A DNA stretch of 64,000 nt from Fusobacterium massiliense (GTDB lineage: Bacteria; Fusobacteriota; Fusobacteriia; Fusobacteriales; Fusobacteriaceae), in assembly GCF_900095705.1 (NCBI RefSeq), contig NZ_LT608327.1, forward strand, positions 186,001 through 250,000, in the 5' to 3' direction. The translations under genes were made by a program, and so were the position numbers. This document shows positions 18,015 to 28,400 of the stretch, piece after piece. Every line of letters begins with the position of its first letter. Position 1 is the stretch's first letter. The notes beneath the pieces were generated by a model. It was given only the letters and a program-made list of their open reading frames with translations, was not told where the DNA came from and did no database searches.

Positions 18015-18527
18015 ATGGTCTATGAAATTAAAAAAATAGGAGAAGATGTTTTAAAACAAGTTGCTAAAGAAGTAGAAAAAAATGAAATAAACGATGAATT
18101 TAGAAAATTTTTAGATGACATGGTAGAAACTATGTATAAAACAGATGGAATAGGATTAGCTGCCCCTCAAATAGGTGTTAGTAAGAGAATATTTGTTTGT
18201 GATGATGGGACAGGAGTTGTGAGAAAAGTTATAAATCCTGTTATAGTTCCTTTGACAGAAGAAACTCAAGACTATGAAGAAGGTTGTTTGAGTGTGCCAG
18301 GAATTTTTAAAAAAGTATCAAGACCTAAAAAAATATCTGTAAAATACTTAAATGAAAATGGAGAAGAAATTGAAGAAGTAGCAGAGAATTTCTTAGCAAT
18401 AGTTATGCAACATGAATATGATCATCTAAATGGAGTATTATTTATTGAAAGGATATCTCCTATGGCAAAAAGAATGATAGCTAAAAAATTAGCTACATTA
18501 AAAAAAGAATTAGCTCAGGCTAGATAA
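18015..18527 (+). CDS. def: Peptide deformylase
   Basis: A 170-residue metallo-amidase that removes the formyl group from nascent N-termini. All three family motifs are intact: GIGLAAPQIG (about 50-59), EGCLSVPG (about 93-100, metal Cys) and QHEYDHLNG (about 136-144, two metal His and catalytic Glu). Length is normal. It follows priA by 13 bases, the common priA-def arrangement, although fmt is not next to it here. Confidence 0.96.
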   Translation: MVYEIKKIGEDVLKQVAKEVEKNEINDEFRKFLDDMVETMYKTDGIGLAAPQIGVSKRIFVCDDGTGVVRKVINPVIVPLTEETQDYEEGCLSVPGIFKKVSRPKKISVKYLNENGEEIEEVAENFLAIVMQHEYDHLNGVLFIERISPMAKRMIAKKLATLKKELAQAR

Positions 18528-18537
18528 GGAAATGAAA

Positions 18538-18861
18538 ATGAAAACTGATATTAAAAAAAATTTTTTATGGGTTGTAGTTATTTTTGCAATTTTTGCTTAT
18601 AGTGTAAAAGTGTATTTTCAAATTTCAAAAAATATTTCAAAAAAAGCAAATATTGAGGAAGAAATAGTTCGTGTAAATAAGAAAATAGAAGAAACGAAAA
18701 ATAAAATAGCAATTTATGATGATAGAATAAAGGCCTTAGATAATGATTTTGAAAAAGAAAAATTAGCTAGAAATATGTTAAAAATGGTTAAGGAAAATGA
18801 AGTAATATATAAATATGTTGAAAAAGATAATAAAAAAGATGTGGAGGTAGAAGAAAAATGA
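18538..18861 (+). CDS. FtsB/DivIC-like septum protein
   Basis: A 107-residue bitopic protein: short cytoplasmic tail, one membrane segment (about 8-27, FLWVVVIFAIFAYSVKVYF), then a heptad-rich coiled coil and the segment DFEKEKLARNMLKMVKENEVIYKY. The pattern ...EKLARN.l.MvkpgE.iYK is the family signature of FtsB/DivIC, which scaffold the divisome with FtsL. The ATG at 18538 is preferred since AAGGA ends 7 bases before it; the ATG at 18532 is too close. Its stop overlaps the glpX start (ATGA). Confidence 0.75.
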   Translation: MKTDIKKNFLWVVVIFAIFAYSVKVYFQISKNISKKANIEEEIVRVNKKIEETKNKIAIYDDRIKALDNDFEKEKLARNMLKMVKENEVIYKYVEKDNKKDVEVEEK

Positions 18862-19898
18862 AAAGAGAATTAGCTTTGGAGTTTGCAAGAGTAACTGAAG
18901 CAGCAGCATTAGCAGCTCATAAATGGGTTGGTAGAGGTAAAAAAGAATCTGCCGATCAAGCAGGGGTTGATGCTATGAGAACTATGCTTAATAGACTTGC
19001 TATTGATGGAGAAATTGTCATTGGAGAAGGAGAAATAGATGAAGCTCCTATGCTATATATAGGAGAAAAAGTTGGAATGATATATAATCCAGAAGAAAAA
19101 GACAATGTTACACAAGTAGACCCAGTTGATATAGCAGTAGATCCAGTTGAGGGAACAAGAATGACTGCTCAAGGGCAACCTAATGCTATAACAGTTTTAG
19201 CAGTTGGGAAAAAAGGAAGTTTTTTAAAAGCTCCAGATATGTATATGGAAAAATTAATTGTTGGTCCTGAAGCTAAAGGAGTTATTGATTTATCAAAACC
19301 TTTGGAAGATAATATTCATGCAGTAGCTAAAGCATTAAAAAAAGATTTAAAAGATCTAATGATAGTTATTTTAGATAAACCAAGACATAAAGAATTAATA
19401 AAAGATTTACAAGAAATGGGAGTTAAAGTATATGCATTACCTGATGGAGATGTAGCAGGTTCAATTTTAACTTGTATGATAGACTCAGATGTTGATATGC
19501 TTTATGGGATAGGAGGAGCTCCAGAAGGAGTTATTTCTGCTGCTGTTATAAGAGCATTAGGTGGAGATATGCAAGCTAGATTAAAATTAAGAAATGAAGT
19601 TAAAGGAAACTCTATAGAAAATGATAAAATATCTAAATTTGAAAAATTAAGATGTGAAGAACAAGGGCTTCATGTTGGAGATATTTTAAAACTTGATGAT
19701 TTAGCAAAAGATGATGAAATAATTTTCTCAGCGACTGGTATAACAGGTGGAGATTTATTAGAAGGGGTAAAAAGAAAAGGAAATATTGCTAGAACTCAAA
19801 CTTTAGTTGTAAGAGGATTGTCAAAGACCGTTAGATATATTAACTCTATACATAATTTAGATTTTAAAGATGAAAAAATAAGTCATTTGGTAAAATAG
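18858..19898 (+). CDS. glpX: Class II fructose-1,6-bisphosphatase
   Basis: A 346-residue GlpX-type phosphatase that makes fructose 6-phosphate in gluconeogenesis. Metal and substrate motifs: VIGEGEIDEAPML (about 54-66), DPVDIAVDPVEGTRMTAQGQ (about 90-109) and the downstream GIGGAPEGVISAA (about 218-230). Length and motif spacing are normal. Its start codon overlaps the stop of the FtsB-like gene, so it is in the same operon, though it has no functional link to division. Confidence 0.95.
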   Translation: MKRELALEFARVTEAAALAAHKWVGRGKKESADQAGVDAMRTMLNRLAIDGEIVIGEGEIDEAPMLYIGEKVGMIYNPEEKDNVTQVDPVDIAVDPVEGTRMTAQGQPNAITVLAVGKKGSFLKAPDMYMEKLIVGPEAKGVIDLSKPLEDNIHAVAKALKKDLKDLMIVILDKPRHKELIKDLQEMGVKVYALPDGDVAGSILTCMIDSDVDMLYGIGGAPEGVISAAVIRALGGDMQARLKLRNEVKGNSIENDKISKFEKLRCEEQGLHVGDILKLDDLAKDDEIIFSATGITGGDLLEGVKRKGNIARTQTLVVRGLSKTVRYINSIHNLDFKDEKISHLVK

Positions 19899-19907
19899 GA
19901 GAATTGA

Positions 19908-20393
19908 ATGTTATTCTATGAAGAATTAATAAAAAAAATAGAAAGTCAAAGTTTAACAGATATAAAAAAGGTAGAAAAATTTACCTTAAATATGTCAAAA
20001 AAAATATCTGGATATGGTATAGCTTTACCGTTGATAGCAATAGGAATTTTTCAAGCATACTCATATACGCTTTTTCATAAGTGGTATTTACTGCTTTTTG
20101 CTATTATATTTTCATTTATAGGCTTTAAACAATTTAAAAATATATTTTCTTATTCTATATCGATTGATACTGAAATTGCTAGGATAAAAAGTGGAAAATT
20201 AGACTTATTATTTGAAAATGTTGAAAGTGCCGAATTAAAAGAAATGAAGTTTGGAAAAAAGATTATTACAGTTATTGATATGATAACTAAAGATAAAAAA
20301 CAAGTTATAATCCCTTTATATATGAATAGAATAGAAAGATTTATACTTGTTGTAAAAAGCATTTTAGGGGATAAATTTCAAATAATAAAGTAA
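19908..20393 (+). CDS. Two-TM membrane protein, unknown
   Basis: A 161-residue protein with a soluble N-terminal stretch of about 35 residues, two adjacent membrane segments (about 36-53 and 58-77) and a basic soluble C-terminal domain of about 80 residues with alternating beta-like strands (KKIITVIDMITKDKKQVIIP). The arrangement of paired helices followed by a beta domain resembles bacterial PH-like membrane proteins, but I cannot place it in a family. It sits between glpX and aroA, 9 and 17 bases from them. Confidence 0.65.
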   Translation: MLFYEELIKKIESQSLTDIKKVEKFTLNMSKKISGYGIALPLIAIGIFQAYSYTLFHKWYLLLFAIIFSFIGFKQFKNIFSYSISIDTEIARIKSGKLDLLFENVESAELKEMKFGKKIITVIDMITKDKKQVIIPLYMNRIERFILVVKSILGDKFQIIK

Positions 20394-20410
20394 AAATTGA
20401 GAGGAAACTT

Positions 20411-21667
20411 ATGGAAAATAAATTTATAAGTGCTAGTAAATTGCAGGGGGAAGTTATTCCCCCACCCTCTAAAAGTATATTACATAGGTATATAATTGGA
20501 GCTTCTCTAGCAAAAGGTATATCTAGAATTGAAAATGTAGCTTATTCTGATGATATTAAGGCAACAATAATTGCTATGAAAGAACTAGGAGCAAAAATAA
20601 CAGAAGAAGAAAATAGTCTTTTAATTGACGGAACTAGTACATTTTTAAATTTAGAAAAAAATAAAAAAATAATAATAGATTGTAATGAATCAGGCTCAAC
20701 ATTGAGATTTTTAATACCTATTTCTTTAATAAATGGAAATGAAGTTATTTTTAAAGGAAAAGGAAAACTTTTAAAAAGACCATTAGAGCCTTATTTTTTT
20801 AATTTTAAAGAAAAAGAAATAACTTATGAATATGAAAGTGAAAATACTATAAGCTTTAAAGGAAATTTAAAAAATGGAGTATATAAAATTGCTGGAAATA
20901 TAAGCTCTCAATTTGTAACAGGACTTTTATTTTCCTTACCTTTATTAAAAAAAGATTCTAAAATTCTAATTGAAGGAAATTTAGAATCTAAATCTTATGT
21001 GGATATGACATTAGATTGTCTTAAAGATTTTGGGGTAAAAATTGAAAATAAAAATTATGAAGAGTTTTTAATTAAAGGTGGACAAGAATATAAAAAAATA
21101 TCTCATAGTATAGAAGCAGATTATTCACAAGCCGCTTTTTTTATAATTGCCAATTCTATTGGAGCAAATATAAAAATAAAAAATTTGAATTTAAATTCTC
21201 TTCAAGGAGATAAAAAAATAATTCAGCTAATTTCAACTATAGATGAATGGAATAGAGATGAAAGACTTATTATAGACGGAGGAGATACTCCTGATATAAT
21301 TCCAATTTTAACCTTAAAAGCTATTGCTTCAAAAAAAGAAATAGAGATAATTAATATTGGAAGATTAAGAATAAAAGAAAGTGATAGATTGAGAGCAGTA
21401 GTTACAGAATTGTCAAAACTAGGGTATGATTTGATAGAAAAAGAAGAGAGTATAATCATTAATTCTAAAATAGGTAATAATTTAGAAAATATAGATAAAG
21501 AAATAATTGAAGTATCTTCACATTCGGATCACAGAATAGCAATGATGTTAGCTATAACTACTTTTTATTATAGAAAAAAAATAAAATTAGATAATTTAGA
21601 TTGTGTAAAAAAATCTTATCCAAATTTTTGGGAAGTTTTTCTTAGCTTGGGGGGTAAAGTTGAATGA
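20411..21667 (+). CDS. aroA: 3-phosphoshikimate 1-carboxyvinyltransferase (EPSP synthase)
   Basis: A 418-residue shikimate-pathway enzyme that joins PEP to shikimate 3-phosphate. Visible motifs: PPPSKSILHRYIIGASL (about 17-33, substrate lysine), ESGSTLRFLIP (about 94-104, the signature loop), and RLRIKESDRLRA (about 318-329). The C-terminal SSHSDHRIAMMLA completes the active site. Translation of aroC is coupled through an ATGA overlap. Confidence 0.95.
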   Translation: MENKFISASKLQGEVIPPPSKSILHRYIIGASLAKGISRIENVAYSDDIKATIIAMKELGAKITEEENSLLIDGTSTFLNLEKNKKIIIDCNESGSTLRFLIPISLINGNEVIFKGKGKLLKRPLEPYFFNFKEKEITYEYESENTISFKGNLKNGVYKIAGNISSQFVTGLLFSLPLLKKDSKILIEGNLESKSYVDMTLDCLKDFGVKIENKNYEEFLIKGGQEYKKISHSIEADYSQAAFFIIANSIGANIKIKNLNLNSLQGDKKIIQLISTIDEWNRDERLIIDGGDTPDIIPILTLKAIASKKEIEIINIGRLRIKESDRLRAVVTELSKLGYDLIEKEESIIINSKIGNNLENIDKEIIEVSSHSDHRIAMMLAITTFYYRKKIKLDNLDCVKKSYPNFWEVFLSLGGKVE

Positions 21668-22746
21668 ATATTTGGGGAAATAGAATAAAATTATCTATAT
21701 TTGGAGAATCTCATGGAAAAGCCATAGGGATTACTATAGATGGTTTACCAGCTGGAATAGAACTAGATTTTCAAAAAATAAATCTTTTTTTAGAAAGAAG
21801 AAAAGCAGGGAAAAATAAGTATACTACTTCAAGAAAAGAAAAAGATGAATTTATAATATTAAGTGGATATAAAGATGGCTATACAACTGGAGCACCTTTA
21901 TGTACAATTTTTGAAAATTCAAATACAATAGGAAAAGATTATGATAATTTAAAATATCTATTAAGACCTGGGCATTCTGATTATCCAGCTGGAGTAAAAT
22001 TTAATGGATATAATGATGTAAGCGGAGGAGGACATTTTTCTGGAAGAATAACTTTGGCTTTAGCTTTTGCAGGAGCTATTGCAATAGATATTTTAGAGAG
22101 AAAAAATATTAAAATATATTCTCATATAAAAAAAATACTGGATATCAAGGATAAAAGTTTTTTAGAATTTTCTGAAGATGATATTTTAAATAAATTTAAA
22201 AATTTAAAAGAAAAAGATTTACCTTTTATAGATGAAAAAAAAGAAAATGAAGCTAAAGAATTATTAGAAAAAATAAGCCAAATGGGAGATTCTGTTGGAG
22301 GAGAAATAGAATGTACTTGTTTAAATCTTCCTACTGGTCTAGGAAGTCCTTTTTTTGATAGTTTAGAAAGTAAAATTTCACATTTAGCCTTCTCTATACC
22401 TGCTATAAAAGGAATAGCTTTTGGTTTAGGATTTGAATTTTCAGATATTTTAGGTTCAAAAGCTAATGACTTATATTATTTGAATGAAAAAAAAGAAATA
22501 AAAACTGAAACGAATAATAATGGTGGAATTTTAGGAGGTTTGTCAACAGGAATGCCTTTGAATTTTACAGTTGTTGTAAAACCAACATCATCAATTTCTA
22601 AAATTCAAAAAACTGTAAATATAAAAACAATGAAAGAAGATAGTATAGAGATAAAAGGAAGACATGATTCTTGTATAGTGCCAAGAGTTCTACCTGTTGT
22701 AGAGGCTATAACAGCTCTTGCTATTTTAGATGAGATTATTAGCTAA
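21664..22746 (+). CDS. aroC: Chorismate synthase
   Basis: A 360-residue FMN-dependent lyase forming chorismate from EPSP. Motifs: GESHGKAIGITIDGLPAG (about 14-31), RPGHSDYPAGVKFNGYNDV (about 102-120) followed by SGGGHFSGR, and the C-terminal GRHDSCIVPRVLPVVEA. All are canonical. The terminator at 22782-22839 ends this plus-strand operon. Confidence 0.96.
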   Translation: MNIWGNRIKLSIFGESHGKAIGITIDGLPAGIELDFQKINLFLERRKAGKNKYTTSRKEKDEFIILSGYKDGYTTGAPLCTIFENSNTIGKDYDNLKYLLRPGHSDYPAGVKFNGYNDVSGGGHFSGRITLALAFAGAIAIDILERKNIKIYSHIKKILDIKDKSFLEFSEDDILNKFKNLKEKDLPFIDEKKENEAKELLEKISQMGDSVGGEIECTCLNLPTGLGSPFFDSLESKISHLAFSIPAIKGIAFGLGFEFSDILGSKANDLYYLNEKKEIKTETNNNGGILGGLSTGMPLNFTVVVKPTSSISKIQKTVNIKTMKEDSIEIKGRHDSCIVPRVLPVVEAITALAILDEIIS

Positions 22747-22781
22747 AAGATGTAAAAAAAATTGAATTGATTAGAATTTAT

Positions 22782-22839
22782 AAATAACTCTTTGCTAAAT
22801 AGATTTTTAGACAAAATTTATTTAGCAAAGAGTTATTTT
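22782..22839 (+). terminator. Intrinsic terminator after aroC
   Basis: AAATAACTCTTTGCTAAAT (22782-22800) pairs with ATTTAGCAAAGAGTTATTT (22819-22837): a 19-bp perfect stem with an 18-base loop, followed by TATTATA. The symmetric A/T tails could make it work both ways. Confidence 0.85.
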
Positions 22840-22843
22840 ATTA

Positions 22844-22940
22844 TATAGGAAAGTATAAAATAAAAGTAAAAATTAGTCTCTGACGTCCGTATTAGTTTGA
22901 AGAGCCTGTGTTCATTAAGCTCGTAGAATATCAAGAGACT
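22844..22940 (+). repeat. Palindromic repeat, copy 2, with AT-rich flank
   Basis: The flank TATAGGAAAGTATAAAATAA (from 22844) is followed by the core at 22875-22940. The left arm is normal (AGTCTCTGACGTCCGTATTA), but about 10 bases are missing from the right arm (GTAGAATATCAAGAGACT), so ATACGGCTG is lost. It follows the aroC terminator immediately. Confidence 0.88.
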
Positions 22941-23061
22941 TTATTTATTTTATAAGAAAATATAAAGATAAATAGACTTTAATAAAAAGAATAGTTAACT
23001 GATTTAGAATAGTTTTATTCTGAAATAGAACATAAAAAATAAAAAAAAAATAAAAAAATTC

Positions 23062-23090
23062 TTGACAAATAAAATAATTCTATTTATTAT
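23062..23090 (+). promoter_or_regulatory. Promoter of the receptor-autotransporter operon
   Basis: TTGACA at 23062-23067, a 17-base spacer and TATTAT at 23085-23090, about 55 bases before the start codon. The -10 region and downstream DNA are a run of A/T-only sequence in which an iron regulator site could hide, but I could not fit a Fur box convincingly. Confidence 0.7.
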
Positions 23091-23144
23091 TATTTTGATT
23101 ATTAAAATTATTGTAATATACAAAATTTGAAAGGGGATATAATA

Positions 23145-25388
23145 ATGAAAAAATTATTGATAATACTAAGTATTTTATCAGCAATTCAAACTCTTGCAGA
23201 AGATACAATAAAACTAGAGAAATCAGTAATAAAAGGGAATGGGAAAAGTTCAAATTACACTTTAATTCCAAAAGAGATTAAAAATACTTTTACTATTACT
23301 CAAGAAAAAATAAGAGAAAAAAATTATAAGAATGTAGAAGAAATATTGAGAGATTCTCCAGGAGTAATAGTTCAAAACACTGCTTTTGGACCTAGAATAG
23401 ATATGAGAGGTAGTGGAGAAAAATCTTTAAGTAGAGTCAAAGTTTTAGTTGATGGAATTAGTATTAATCCGACAGAAGAAACAATGGCAAGCTTACCTAT
23501 AAATGCAATTCCTGTTGAAACAATAAAGAAAATAGAAATTATACCAGGTGGAGGAGCTACTCTATATGGTAGTGGATCTGTTGGAGGAGTAATTAATATC
23601 TCAACAAATTCAAATGTTACAAAAGATAATTTCTTCATGGATTTAAATTATGGATCTTTTGATAATAGAAACTTTGGTTTTGCTGGTGGATATAATTTTA
23701 ATAAAAATTTATATGTAAACTATGGATTTAGTTATCTTAATAGTGAAGATTATAGAGAACACGAAGAAAAAGAAAATAAGATTTATTTATTAGGTTTTGA
23801 CTATAAAATAAATCCTAAAAATAGATTTAGATTACAGACTAGATTTAGTGATATAAAACAAGATGGAACTAACCAAGTTGCTATTAAAGAATTAGAAAAT
23901 AATAGAAAACAACCAGGACTTAGTTTAGACTTAAACACAAAAGATAGAAGCTATACTTTTGATTATGAAGCTAGACCATTAGATAACTTAGTTTTATCAA
24001 CTAGTTTGTATAAACAAAAACAAGATAGAAATATAAGTACAGAAAGTATTGATGATATAAATATAGTAGCTTCAGATAGGAGTCATACGTGGGCAAAAAC
24101 TGAAATGAATTTTTATGATGTAAAGTCAGAAATGGAAGCTAAGTTTAAAGAAGATAAACAAGGTGCAAAAATTAAAGCTAAGTATGATTATACATTTTTG
24201 GGAAATCCTGGTGAGGTAATTGTTGGTTATGATTATCAAAAAGCTAAAAATTTTAGAGATTCTTATGTAAAATCTGAAACTTTAAAAACATATAATAATG
24301 GTTATATGGATACTGTTTTAGATCAATCGAATAGGCTACCAGTTATAAATAAAGTTAATATGAAAATGGAAAAAGAATCTCAAGGAATATATGTTTTTGA
24401 TAAAATGGGACTGACAGATAAGTTAGATTGGACGACAGGAATTAGATTTGAAAAAACTAAATATAATGGTTATAGAAAAAATGGACCTAATGTTATGCCT
24501 TATGTAGATCCTAAAATTAAAGAAATCAATACTGATAGAAGATTAACTAATTATTCTGGAGAGTTTGGTTTACTATATAAATATAATGATACTGGAAGAG
24601 TTTTTACTAGATTTGAAAAAGGTTTTGTTACACCTTTTGGAAATCAATTGACTGATAAAGTACATGATACAACATTAAAAAATCCTGATGCTGGAATTAT
24701 AATTCCACCTGTAGTAAATGTTGCATCTAAATATGTTGATAATAATTTACAAGCAGAAAGAACAAATACAGCAGAAGTAGGTTTTAGAGATTATATATTA
24801 GGTTCAACAATAAGCACATCTCTTTTCTTAACTGATACTAAAGATGAAATAACACTTATAAGCTCAGGAGTAACCAATCCGGCAGTTAATAGATGGAAAT
24901 ATAGAAATATAGGAAAAACAAGAAGGATGGGATTAGAATTTGAAGCAGAGCAACACTATGGAAAATTTAGATTTAATCAATCTTTAACTTTAGTAAAAAC
25001 AAAAGTTTTGATAGCTAATGAGGAAGCTAAAATAGAAAGAGGGGACAGAGTTCCTATGGTTCCAAGATTGAAAGCTACTTTAGGAGTAAAGGTTGATTTC
25101 ACACAAAGATTATCAGGATATCTAAATTATACGTATATCTCTAAACAAGAAACTAGAGAATTAAGAGAAAATGAAGATTTAAATCAAGATGATAAAATTA
25201 TAAAGCATACTATTCCTGCTCATGGAACAGTTGATGGAGGTTTCCAATTTAAACCAGATAATTATTCGAATATAAAAATTGGAGCTAAAAATTTATTTTC
25301 AAAAAAATATAATTTAAGAGAAACAAGTTTGGAAGGACTTCCAGCACCAGAAAGAAATTATTATTTAGAGCTAAATGTTAGATTTTAA
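23145..25388 (+). CDS. TonB-dependent outer-membrane receptor 1
   Basis: A 747-residue receptor with a signal peptide (about 1-20, ending TLA). The plug domain (about 40-160) has the typical RDSPGVIVQ, RVKVLVDGISINP, IEIIPGGGATLYGSGSVGGV and INISTNS segments. A 22-strand barrel follows, ending ...NYYLELNVRF with the C-terminal Phe needed for assembly. The N-terminal DTIKLEKSVI is a candidate TonB box. I start at the ATG at 23145, behind AAAGGGGAT, not at the TTG 18 bases upstream. Such receptors import iron chelates, haem or cobalamin using TonB energy; the ligand is unknown here. Own promoter at 23062. Confidence 0.9.
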   Translation: MKKLLIILSILSAIQTLAEDTIKLEKSVIKGNGKSSNYTLIPKEIKNTFTITQEKIREKNYKNVEEILRDSPGVIVQNTAFGPRIDMRGSGEKSLSRVKVLVDGISINPTEETMASLPINAIPVETIKKIEIIPGGGATLYGSGSVGGVINISTNSNVTKDNFFMDLNYGSFDNRNFGFAGGYNFNKNLYVNYGFSYLNSEDYREHEEKENKIYLLGFDYKINPKNRFRLQTRFSDIKQDGTNQVAIKELENNRKQPGLSLDLNTKDRSYTFDYEARPLDNLVLSTSLYKQKQDRNISTESIDDINIVASDRSHTWAKTEMNFYDVKSEMEAKFKEDKQGAKIKAKYDYTFLGNPGEVIVGYDYQKAKNFRDSYVKSETLKTYNNGYMDTVLDQSNRLPVINKVNMKMEKESQGIYVFDKMGLTDKLDWTTGIRFEKTKYNGYRKNGPNVMPYVDPKIKEINTDRRLTNYSGEFGLLYKYNDTGRVFTRFEKGFVTPFGNQLTDKVHDTTLKNPDAGIIIPPVVNVASKYVDNNLQAERTNTAEVGFRDYILGSTISTSLFLTDTKDEITLISSGVTNPAVNRWKYRNIGKTRRMGLEFEAEQHYGKFRFNQSLTLVKTKVLIANEEAKIERGDRVPMVPRLKATLGVKVDFTQRLSGYLNYTYISKQETRELRENEDLNQDDKIIKHTIPAHGTVDGGFQFKPDNYSNIKIGAKNLFSKKYNLRETSLEGLPAPERNYYLELNVRF

Positions 25389-25413
25389 AGAAAATTAAAA
25401 GGAGTAGTATATA

Positions 25414-28400
25414 ATGAAAAAAAATATCTTAATGCTAATGATGTTAATAGCAGTAAATTCATATAGTGATACAAAAATAAAAAACCCAAATATGAGTGCA
25501 ACTCCTCATTATAGAGTTCCTTTAACAAATGAGTTTGTAGAAGCTATTGAGCAAAAGGGTTATAATGATTTTTTAAGAGTAGTTGATGAAATAAGTAAAA
25601 ACAATAATATTGTTACGAATTATACAAGTAAAACAACAAAAAAAGCAAATAGATTACATGATGATGTTGATTTAGTACCAGTTGCACATGTAGTTGATAA
25701 TGGTGGTGATTTATGGAAGTATGAAATAGAGGATCTTAAAACACCTGTTCCAGATTCTGATGCAGGTAGAAGTTTTCATAGAGTCGATAAGCTAGTTACA
25801 GATTCAGAAAATAGTATAGATAAAGAAAGTCTGGAAAAATTAGGGTATAAAGTAAGTGGATATCAAAATAGATTTTATTTAGGAAATGGAAATTTGATAA
25901 AAGATATAGTTTATTTAAATAAAGATAAATTTTCAGAAAAAGTAAAAAAAGAAAAAGATAATCAAAAATATCTTGTAGAAGGAGTATATGAAAAACTTGA
26001 TTTGGGAGATAAAGTTTCTATTCCTAATGATTATCCAAATGAAAAAAATACTAATATATTAGGGATTAAAGTAGATGCTACTAAAAATGCTAACGGAGAG
26101 TATACTGATGAATATTATGCTAAAATTCAAGGAAAATCAAGAAAAGAAGTAGCAGAATTTTTAAAAGAAAAAATGGAAAAAGAAGGAATAAAAGGAATTA
26201 TTCAAAAAGGTGATGAGCTTTATACAAAAGATAGCAATGGAAAAGAATGGAGAGTGCTATGGAGTATAGAGCCAATATCTCTTCATAAGTCATCAGCTCC
26301 AGATGATGAGAAATTTAAAGATACTTTACTTACTCGTATTTTTACTTATAAAGAATTTGATGATAATTCAACAACAGATAGTTCGGGTAAAAAATTATAT
26401 ACAAAAGATGGTAGTATTTATTTACAAGATAAATATAATTATGAAACTAAATTAATGATAAAAGATGGTTGGGCTGCTCCTAAAACACTTGAAGAAAAGA
26501 TAAAAGAAGCAAGAGAAAATCTTGCAGAAGGGAATGAACCAAGTAGTGCACTTGAACATTATCTTTATGATAAAGAAAATTTAAATTCTACACAATTTAA
26601 TGAAAAATGGGTAAAACCTTTTGAAAACGGAGATTTCGAAAAAGATTTAGCTAATTTAAGAAAAGATGTTAAAGAGGCAAAAGAAAAATTGATTCCTATT
26701 GAAAAAAAATACAATGAAGCAAAAGAGAAAACGAGTGCTGCTTTAAATGATCCTAATTGGCCAAAAGGACTTTATTACTGGGATATTGAAGATAAAAATG
26801 AAAACGAGCTAGAAAATATTCTTAGTACAAAGACTGAAAAAGAAAAAGAATTGATAAATGAATGGAGAAAGTACAACGCTATCCAAAAAGAAGAAGGAGC
26901 AAAAAAAGATAAGTTAGATGAAGATATTCAAATAAATTTTCCTAAGAAATATGGGTTTTATAAAGCATACTGGGGTGGAACAGCTAATGATGAAAGATGG
27001 TTAAACAGAGTAATACAAGATACTAAAATTATTAAGGATTTACTTGGAAAAAATGTTCAATTTAGAGGGAGAGGTAGAATAGAAGGAACTATTGACTTAG
27101 GTGAAGGAAGTAATCAAATTGAAATTGAAGAACAATTTACTGGTAGATATGGAACAAATGTAATTTTAGGACCTTATTCAAAAATAGTAAATGTAAAAAG
27201 AGTATGGGTTGGAGGACAATTAGGATCTGATTCAGGAGTCTCTATTTCTGGTAGAACTTCTTTATCTTTAGATATAGATGCTAACAAAAAGAATGCTGAA
27301 GGGAATTATTATCAACATGCTTTAAAAGATTCTGATCCTAATATAACTTTTATGAGTAGAGATGCAGTAACAAATTTAAATAATCGTAATGACTTTAGAA
27401 TCGAAATCATGACAAGTAAAATATCTGAAGATGGAACAATAGATATGGGAAGAAAGATTAATTACAAATATACTGATGTGACAACTGGAAAAGAATACGA
27501 TATGACTATGCCGTTTATATCTGATTCTATTGCACATAGTTTAGTTGATAATCAAAAAAACTCGAATGTAGGAACTTCATTAATTGGAGTAAAAATTAAA
27601 GATAAGATAAAAAGACTTACTGATGATGAAAATGAAGTTTATAGAAGTATAAAAAATGCTAAAAAACTTTCTGCTTTACAAGAAACTTTAACAACAACTA
27701 ATAAGAAAACTACATTTAGTGTTGCTGATGATGAAAAAAATGAAAATAAACTTATTAACTTAGCTACATATTTAAAGACTAAAAATACAGAAGAGTTATT
27801 AAAAGATTTATCTCAATTTAATTTATCTTCTACTGAAAAAGAAGAAATGAAAAAATTGATTGAAAACATTAAGATTAGTAAACCTATTGAAGAAAATCTT
27901 AAAAATGAGCAATATTTAAAAGATAAATTAAAAATAGCTGAAAAATTAGAAAAAACTCCAGAATACAAGTCATTAAATTTAGTTTCTCTATTAAATGAAA
28001 TAGAAACTTTTAATATAGAAGATTTAAGAAATAAAAGAGATATTGAAGATGTAAGAAATGAAAATACTCAAAAAATTAAAGATTTAGTTAATAAAATAGA
28101 TATGAAAGCATTAGAAAAATTAAAAACTGAATATCCAGGACTTAGTTTAAGTGAGTTGTTAACAGCAATAAATAATGTAAAGACACAAAATGTTGTGGAT
28201 AAATGGGATTTTGGATTTCTTATTAGTAGATTAGAAACTTTAAAAGAAGCAACAAAAAATCAACTAAATGATAGTATTGAAAAAATAAATGAAAAATTAG
28301 CTAATAGTGATAGAGATTTATCAAAGTTGTTAGAAGGTTACACAACTGATATATCTAAAGATTATCAAAATTTAAAAGCTAAAATTTATTACACTATGAG

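Noticed and set aside
23080-23130. Fur box before receptor 1
   Set aside because: The region is almost all A and T, so partial matches to the Fur consensus occur by chance; no clear 7-1-7 inverted repeat could be placed.
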